The translations under genes were made by a program, and so were the position numbers. Positions 59,505 to 64,000 of a stretch of DNA of 64,000 nt are shown piece by piece. The notes beneath the pieces were generated by a model. It was not told the DNA's origin. It saw only the letters and a list, made by a program, of their open reading frames with translations, and did not search any database. Source of the DNA: Phycisphaeraceae bacterium (GTDB lineage Bacteria; Planctomycetota; Phycisphaerae; Phycisphaerales; UBA1924); the NCBI GenBank assembly GCA_007693965.1, contig RECQ01000054.1, positions 1-64,000 of the forward strand, written 5' to 3'. The number at the start of each line of letters is the position of its first letter. Position 1 is the stretch's first letter.

Positions 59505-59999
59505 ATGCGCTCAACACCCGTACAGACACCGTCAACCCTTTGGCTCTGCATCGCCCTGCTCATCTCGCTGGCGGCGACGTCGGGCTGCACCAAACAAATT
59601 ACAGATGATGATGTCCGTCGGATGGCGGTGGACGATGTGACGCGGCTCTTGCAGTCGGAGCGTGAACGCAATGCACTGCTCATCGACGCCCGCCCCATCG
59701 CGCAGCACGAGCGCGGCACGCTGCCCGGCGCTGTCAGCGTCCGCCTGGCCGACCTGACCGAATCCGGACGCCTGCCGGCGCTGGAGCGGTATCGCACGCT
59801 GGTGGTCTTCGGGCAGGATGGGGGAGCGGCCTCCGCGATGGCGGTGGCCAAGCGGCTCATCACCCAGGGCTATTCCGACGTGCGCCTGTTTCAGGGAGGC
59901 GTCGACGCGTGGACGGCGCGGGGGTTCCCGCTGGATCGCCGACTCGATTCGCACCTGGCGCCCGCGGGAGAGGATGAGTCCGGAGCAGCGCCGGATTGA
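59505..59999 (+). CDS. Rhodanese-like lipoprotein without the active-site cysteine
   Basis: The 164-aa protein has a lipoprotein signal (lipobox ATSGC, about residues 24-28) and a rhodanese fold: NALLIDARPIAQHERGTLPGAV, then TLVVFGQDGGAASAMAVAKRL, and DVRLFQGGVDAWTARGFPL. In active rhodaneses the loop after the fourth strand is CxxGxRS with a sulfur-carrying Cys; here it is GQDGGAA, so sulfur transfer is unlikely. ATG 59505 is chosen over 59469 because it gives a normal lipoprotein signal and has a -10-like box. Confidence 0.82.
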   Translation: MRSTPVQTPSTLWLCIALLISLAATSGCTKQITDDDVRRMAVDDVTRLLQSERERNALLIDARPIAQHERGTLPGAVSVRLADLTESGRLPALERYRTLVVFGQDGGAASAMAVAKRLITQGYSDVRLFQGGVDAWTARGFPLDRRLDSHLAPAGEDESGAAPD

Positions 60000-60008
60000 T
60001 ACGGCCAT

Positions 60009-60046
60009 GAAAAAACGCCCGGGCCGCTGAGACGGCGGACCGGGCG
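60009..60046 (-). terminator. Intrinsic terminator of the fibro-slime gene
   Basis: A stem CGCCCGG (60016-60022) with CCGGGCG (60040-60046), with an inner CCGC/GCGG pair, has six A residues on its left (60010-60015), a T-run on the minus strand. It lies 104 bp after the stop of the gene at 60150. Confidence 0.85.
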
Positions 60047-60149
60047 CTGGCGTGGTTGGAGGCGTTGGAACCGATGAGTCGGTCGGTTGATCGCTTGCGG
60101 GTCAGTGCGCCTCATGCGCTGCGCCCGCCGCGGGAATTGTTGTAATCGG

Positions 60150-61076
60150 TCAATCGAACATCGACATCGTGTTGGGCAGCTCGGCGTTGCGCAGATTCAG
60201 CGTGGTTTCCATGCGGAAGTTGGCCTCGGTGCGGTGACGCTCAGCGAAGAAGAAGTGGAGGGAGTAGGTTCCGCCGTCCTCGAGCCAGTCGAGGCGATCG
60301 AGCTGGACCGTCTGGCGGATGCGCGAGTGCACGCCGCCGATGTCGATCACCAGCTGGCCGTCGATGAAGACCCACACGTCGTCGTCGCCGTCGAAGGTGA
60401 AGCTCTGCCCGGCGCCGGCTTCGTAGACGAACTCGGTGGCGAGTTCATAGGTGAAGTGGTAGTTCTTGTTGCCGCCGGCGGAGTTGCCGAAGAGCTGGCC
60501 GTTGATGGGGAAGAAGCCCCCGAGGTTGCTGTAGAGAGGATCGTGGCGGTCATCGAAGACATAGAGGTTGCTGTTGGGCTGACGCACCAGCGTGATGGAC
60601 AGGGGCGCCGACACATTCACACCCGGCGTGTCGCGATACCAGCTCTTGAAGGAATCAGCAGACACGATTCCGCCCTGGTCATACGGACCCCATGAGCCTG
60701 CCTGGTCGTTCTTGGAAGGATCGTAGAACCTCGGATGGATGTTGTTGCCCTGGGCGTCGCGCCACTGGCTGTTGACCTTGCGGCCTTCACCGGTGAAAAC
60801 GGGCTTGCCGTCGGCGCCGAGCTCTTCGGCGATGTTGCCGATGTAGAGACCGAAGCCCGCGTCGGGGCGACGCTCCATATCCGGGTGCCCATTGGGTTCA
60901 GAGCGCTCTCGGAAGTCACGGATGGTGCCCTGGAGCGTGATGGTCTCCGGGAGGTTTTCGAACGCATCGCCGGAGCGGGCGTCCGCGTTCGAGGGAAAGG
61001 CCAGGATGACGAGCCCGGCCGCGGCGGTCAGGCCGAGGGCCGTCATCGCCGTGTTCAGCTTGGACTTGCTGCTCAT
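60150..61076 (-). CDS. Secreted fibro-slime domain protein
   Basis: The 308-aa protein has a signal peptide (about 1-33, ending ADAR) and a fibro-slime / PA14-like domain: ITLQGTIRDFRERSEP at the start, and the signature FDGDDDVWVFIDGQLVIDIGGVH near residues 240-262, followed by YSLHFFFAERHRTEANFRMETTL. Such calcium-binding beta domains occur in surface and adhesion proteins. No sorting tail is present. ATG 61076 has AGGAGG upstream. It is divergent from murA and monocistronic. Confidence 0.9.
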   Translation of the reverse strand: MSSKSKLNTAMTALGLTAAAGLVILAFPSNADARSGDAFENLPETITLQGTIRDFRERSEPNGHPDMERRPDAGFGLYIGNIAEELGADGKPVFTGEGRKVNSQWRDAQGNNIHPRFYDPSKNDQAGSWGPYDQGGIVSADSFKSWYRDTPGVNVSAPLSITLVRQPNSNLYVFDDRHDPLYSNLGGFFPINGQLFGNSAGGNKNYHFTYELATEFVYEAGAGQSFTFDGDDDVWVFIDGQLVIDIGGVHSRIRQTVQLDRLDWLEDGGTYSLHFFFAERHRTEANFRMETTLNLRNAELPNTMSMFD

Positions 61077-61350
61077 GATTGAAGCCTCCTCACTGCGGCC
61101 TTCGCCCAGCCGAAAACGCTCGCGGCGGCGGGGGCCTGAACTGTGCAATGAAGAGAATACGATTCAGCCGCGGGCAGCCAAGCTGGCAATGCGGAAAAGC
61201 CCGGGGGACATGTGAAACTGTGACGGATGGCGGGAAATCGTCCGCGATTGGGCGTGGATGCGTCCGCGCGTCGATGTATGATCGGACCAATTCCTCGCCG
61301 CTCCCCGCCCGGGGCGCGGACTTCATGGACGAAACAGCAGGAGGCCGGGT

Positions 61351-62808
61351 ATGGACGCCTTTGTCATCCAGGGGAAAGCCCACCTTTCGGGCAGTGTGCT
61401 CGTCAACGGATCCAAAAACGCCGCTTTGCCCCAGATGGCCGCGGCCCTGCTCACAGCTGAGCCTGTCACCATCACCGACGCCCCTCGCCTCTCGGACCTG
61501 GCCAGCATGGGCCAGCTTCTGGAAGAGCTGGGCTGCGACGTCGAGGAGGCCGGCAGGGCGTCGCCGAACACCGGGGGGGTGAAGAACGGGTATGCGGGTA
61601 CGGCGGAGCCGGCGTCACATCGCTCGGTCGGGCGCCGACTGCGCATCCAGACGGTCGACGAAACCGCCACACACGCCCGGTACGAGATTGTCAGGACCAT
61701 GCGGGCCAGCATCTCGGTTCTCGGACCGCTGCTGGCTCGCCGCGGCGTCGCCCGTGTGTCCATGCCCGGCGGCTGCGCGATCGGCGACCGACCCGTGGAC
61801 CTGCACCTGCGCGGACTGGTGGCGATGGGCGCCGATATCAATCTCTGCTCGGGCGACATCACCGCCACGGCCCCGGTCGGCGCCGGCGGGCGCAGGCGAC
61901 TCAAGGGCGCCCGGATCTTCCTGGGCGGCCCCTTCGGCTCGACGGTGCTGGGAACGGCGAACATCATGTCCGCCGCCACGCTTGCGGAGGGCACAACGGT
62001 CATAGAGAACGCGGCCTGCGAGCCGGAAGTGCAGGACCTGGGTCGGATGCTGACGGCGATGGGGGCGCGCATCGAGGGGGCCGGCACGCCCCGGATCGTG
62101 ATCGAGGGCGTGGAGGAGCTGGGCGGGGTCGACCATCGCGTGATGCCGGACCGCATCGAGGCCGGCACCTTCATGATGATCGGCGCCATCACCAACAGTC
62201 AGATCACGATCGAGAACTGCCCGCTGGATGCGCTGATGGCGGTGACGGACCGGCTGGAGCGCATCGGCGTGAAAATCACGGTGCGCGAGCCCGGCTGGGT
62301 CGATCCCATGCGCGTGCGCTGCGATGTGACGTGCGACCGCACGCTGAATCCGGTCGAGATGACGACGCAGCCCTATCCCGGTTTCCCCACCGATCTGCAG
62401 GCGCAGCTCCTGGCCCTGCTCACGATTGCGGAGGGCAACAGCGTGGTGACGGAGAAGATTTTCCCGGAGCGCTTCCTGCACGTCGCCGAGCTGACGCGCA
62501 TGGGCGCCAGCGCCTTCCGGCAGGGGCCGACGGTTGTCGTCAGCGGCGTGCGCCGCCTGGTGGGGGCGCCGGTGATGGCCAGCGACCTGCGGGCATCCGC
62601 ATGCCTGGTCATGGCGGGGCTGGCGGCGGAGGGCGAGACGATCGTCCGGCGCGTCTACCACCTCGATCGTGGGTATGAGCGGATGGATCTGGCCCTGCGC
62701 GACATGGGAGCTGAGATCGAACGCATCGATGATCGTGATCTGGAGCGGCGCGAGGAGGAGGCCGTCGCGGCGTCAACCGCGCGAATTCACAGCGCACTGG
62801 CCGGATGA
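61351..62808 (+). CDS. murA: UDP-N-acetylglucosamine 1-carboxyvinyltransferase
   Basis: MurA starts peptidoglycan synthesis by adding enolpyruvate to UDP-GlcNAc. Diagnostic residues are present: the Lys of GSKNAALPQ (about 21), the catalytic and fosfomycin-binding Cys142 in MPGGCAIGDRPVDLHL, and the family end. At 485 aa it is longer than usual (about 419). About 27 residues are inserted around position 68-95 (SPNTGGVKNGYAGTAEP...), and there is a C-terminal Glu/Ala extension. The start ATG has AGGAGG upstream. Its presence shows that this planctomycete makes peptidoglycan. Confidence 0.96.
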   Translation: MDAFVIQGKAHLSGSVLVNGSKNAALPQMAAALLTAEPVTITDAPRLSDLASMGQLLEELGCDVEEAGRASPNTGGVKNGYAGTAEPASHRSVGRRLRIQTVDETATHARYEIVRTMRASISVLGPLLARRGVARVSMPGGCAIGDRPVDLHLRGLVAMGADINLCSGDITATAPVGAGGRRRLKGARIFLGGPFGSTVLGTANIMSAATLAEGTTVIENAACEPEVQDLGRMLTAMGARIEGAGTPRIVIEGVEELGGVDHRVMPDRIEAGTFMMIGAITNSQITIENCPLDALMAVTDRLERIGVKITVREPGWVDPMRVRCDVTCDRTLNPVEMTTQPYPGFPTDLQAQLLALLTIAEGNSVVTEKIFPERFLHVAELTRMGASAFRQGPTVVVSGVRRLVGAPVMASDLRASACLVMAGLAAEGETIVRRVYHLDRGYERMDLALRDMGAEIERIDDRDLERREEEAVAASTARIHSALAG

Positions 62809-62845
62809 ACCGCGAGGTAGGATGCGCCGCGGGCGGGCGTTTTGA

Positions 62846-63121
62846 TCAGTCCTCGCCGAACTTGTTCTCGACCAGTTCGGTGAGCTTCGCGATGGCGCTG
62901 TCGGCGTCCTTGCCTTCAGCGACGACCTCGAGCTCTGTGCCCTGTGTGGCGGCGAGCATGAGCATCTGCATGATCGACTTGCCGTCGACGGTCTGGTCGC
63001 CACGGGTGACGGTGATGCGCGACTGGAACTCACTGGCGAGATCGACGAACGTCATCGCCGGCCGGGCGTGGAGTCCCAGCCGGTTCCGGATTGTCACCTT
63101 GGCTGACGCGCGCTGCGACAC
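62846..63121 (-). CDS. ptsH: Phosphocarrier protein HPr
   Basis: The 91-aa HPr has the phospho-accepting His18 in IRNRLGLHARPAM, and Ser49 in VDGKSIMQMLML, the site of regulatory phosphorylation by HPr kinase in other bacteria. The start is a GTG (63121), placed by alignment with the family; no strong Shine-Dalgarno is seen. It follows ptsN (100 bp) and hpf on the minus strand. With IIA-Ntr-type PtsN it suggests a regulatory phosphorelay rather than a sugar-transport PTS, since no EIIBC is nearby. Confidence 0.94.
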   Translation of the reverse strand: MSQRASAKVTIRNRLGLHARPAMTFVDLASEFQSRITVTRGDQTVDGKSIMQMLMLAATQGTELEVVAEGKDADSAIAKLTELVENKFGED

Positions 63122-63221
63122 CGCTGAGTGCTTTCGTTGAGAAGGTGGAGACAAGAAATACAACTGCGGCGGACCCGCAAAGGCCGACGCCGCCTGAATC
63201 GGGGACCTTGGTTGACCAGAA

Positions 63222-63698
63222 TCAGCCGGCGAGTTGCTGGTTGTCGGCTTCATCAAGCAGGGAGACGACTTCGTCAACGGTGCTCGCTTGGCGGAGGAAC
63301 CGACGGAAGGTGTCCTGGCTGAGGTGCTTGAAGATGATCTCCATGGCCTGCAGGTGCTCCTCGGGGCTCTCTGCGGGGCTGACGAGAAGGAAGACGGAGT
63401 AGACGGGCTGCTTGTCGAGCGCGCTGAAATCCACGCCGCCGGGGCTGAGTCCGATGCCCGCTGAGATTCCGGACGCCTTCGGATGCTTGACGTGCGGGAC
63501 GGCGACGCCCCGACCGAAGCCGGTGGAGCCGCGCTTCTCGCGTTCGAGCACCATGCGCACAAGCTCATCGCGCATGCCGGCCTCCGCGGCGCCGGCGCCG
63601 ACAAGAGCATCTATCATCTCCGCGACGACGTCGTCGCGCTGGGTGGATTGAAGCTGAGGCACGATGGCCGGCTTCACCACGATGTCTCGCAATCTCAT
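63222..63698 (-). CDS. ptsN: PTS IIA domain protein, PtsN type
   Basis: A 158-aa fructose/Ntr-type IIA domain. The phosphorylated His69 lies in GVAVPHVKHP, preceded by EREKRGSTGFGRG. It opens with MRLRDIVVKPAIVPQLQ. PtsN proteins regulate potassium and nitrogen metabolism in proteobacteria. ATG 63698 has GGAGA upstream. It lies 33 bp after hpf and before ptsH, a gene order known from rpoN-hpf-ptsN regions. Confidence 0.93.
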   Translation of the reverse strand: MRLRDIVVKPAIVPQLQSTQRDDVVAEMIDALVGAGAAEAGMRDELVRMVLEREKRGSTGFGRGVAVPHVKHPKASGISAGIGLSPGGVDFSALDKQPVYSVFLLVSPAESPEEHLQAMEIIFKHLSQDTFRRFLRQASTVDEVVSLLDEADNQQLAG

Positions 63699-63731
63699 GG
63701 AACGATTCTCCGGGTGCGTCGAACGCTTCAT

Positions 63732-64000
63732 TCAGCGCTTGACGTTCCTCAACTTCTCCTTGAAATCAGTCAGCTGCCGCGACATCTTGTCGACGCACTG
63801 GTCGATGCATCCATAGATGTTCGGCCCGCGCGCATGACACACGAATGGATCGTGCTTCACCGCGTCGACGACCAGCTCCGCGCTGAATTCGCCATGTTCC
63901 GCCGTGTCCAGCACGACATCGATCTCCATCACCCCGTCGAAGAATTTCAACAGCTTCTGGCACTTCGTCTCCGCGTGCTCCCGGATGGGGGCGGTGACGT
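63732..64000 (-). CDS. hpf: Ribosome hibernation promoting factor (5' end outside the window)
   Basis: The open frame continues to the window edge; the visible 88 residues are the C-terminal part of a short HPF/RaiA-type protein: REHAETKCQKLLKFFDGV, then EIDVVLDTAEHGEFSAEL, ending in CIDQCVDKMSRQLTDFKEKL. HPF binds the small subunit and helps form inactive 100S ribosomes in slow growth. The true start lies beyond 64000. It is followed by ptsN (33 bp). Confidence 0.88.
   Translation of the reverse strand, partial: VTAPIREHAETKCQKLLKFFDGVMEIDVVLDTAEHGEFSAELVVDAVKHDPFVCHARGPNIYGCIDQCVDKMSRQLTDFKEKLRNVKR

Overview
The window is GC-rich chromosomal DNA (about two-thirds G+C by eye) that fits a planctomycete, most likely class Phycisphaerae. 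The evidence is three secreted proteins ending in a P-x-PGA / hydrophobic / RRRR sorting tail (a PEP-CTERM variant), a C-x2-C-DYDLxGN...CPECG zinc ribbon, a Bat-like run ending in DUF4159, redoxins with the PDCPF...GCTVKY pattern, and an acyl carrier protein with a long insertion. This is inference from protein families; there is no rRNA gene in the window. Most of it is housekeeping DNA. The accessory interest lies in the spacers, in repeats, and in several proteins with lost catalytic residues.

Layout. 0-4 kb: a TPR-sulfotransferase and two tandem PEP-CTERM-like secreted paralogues. 4-7 kb: a hotdog dehydratase / ACP / hotdog dehydratase set, divergent from purM. 7-11 kb: large secreted or membrane proteins of unknown role. 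11-14 kb: a peptide-type ABC binding protein and one permease, with no second permease or ATPase. 14-19 kb: SlyX-like protein, PagL-like outer-membrane deacylase, galE, a DUF368 (PopT-type) transporter, a zinc-ribbon membrane protein and a DUF444 (YeaH-like) protein. 19.6-34.4 kb: one long plus-strand run with ATP synthase genes (two small AtpI-like proteins, atpB, atpE, atpF, atpH, a SIMPL-domain protein, atpA; no atpG, atpD or atpC), a sugar epimerase, and four translationally coupled Bat-like/DUF4159 genes. 34.5-41.7 kb: membrane protein, ftsK with a very acidic tail, dut, a soluble PglF/CapD-like dehydratase and a DUF971 protein. 41.9-47 kb: a third PEP-CTERM-like protein, a class V aminotransferase, two tandem secreted alpha/beta hydrolases (one apparently inactive) and pyrF. 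47-54 kb: a lone nuoI, an ECF sigma with a DUF4349 membrane partner, glycerate kinase, a ferritin-like protein, an S9 peptidase and an SDR. 54.4-64 kb: two CNNM/CBS proteins, a racemase-like protein without catalytic cysteines, a redoxin and DsbD-alpha pair, a rhodanese-like lipoprotein, a fibro-slime protein, murA, and ptsH-ptsN-hpf (hpf cut by the window edge).

Two spacer signals stand out. First, many spacers hold short tandem arrays of heptamers (CAATGGG, GAGTACC/GAGTTCC, CATCAGG) or one octamer (TCACCCGC), like cyanobacterial STRR sequences. They often occur as inverted pairs and several lie within 25 nt of a start codon, including three places in the ATP synthase region. Separately, a 76-79 bp double-hairpin element occurs twice in opposite orientation, and a 157 bp element has 32 bp terminal inverted repeats. 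Second, about a dozen genes have a TANNNT hexamer 5-9 nt before the start codon, mostly without a Shine-Dalgarno sequence, which suggests widespread leaderless transcription.
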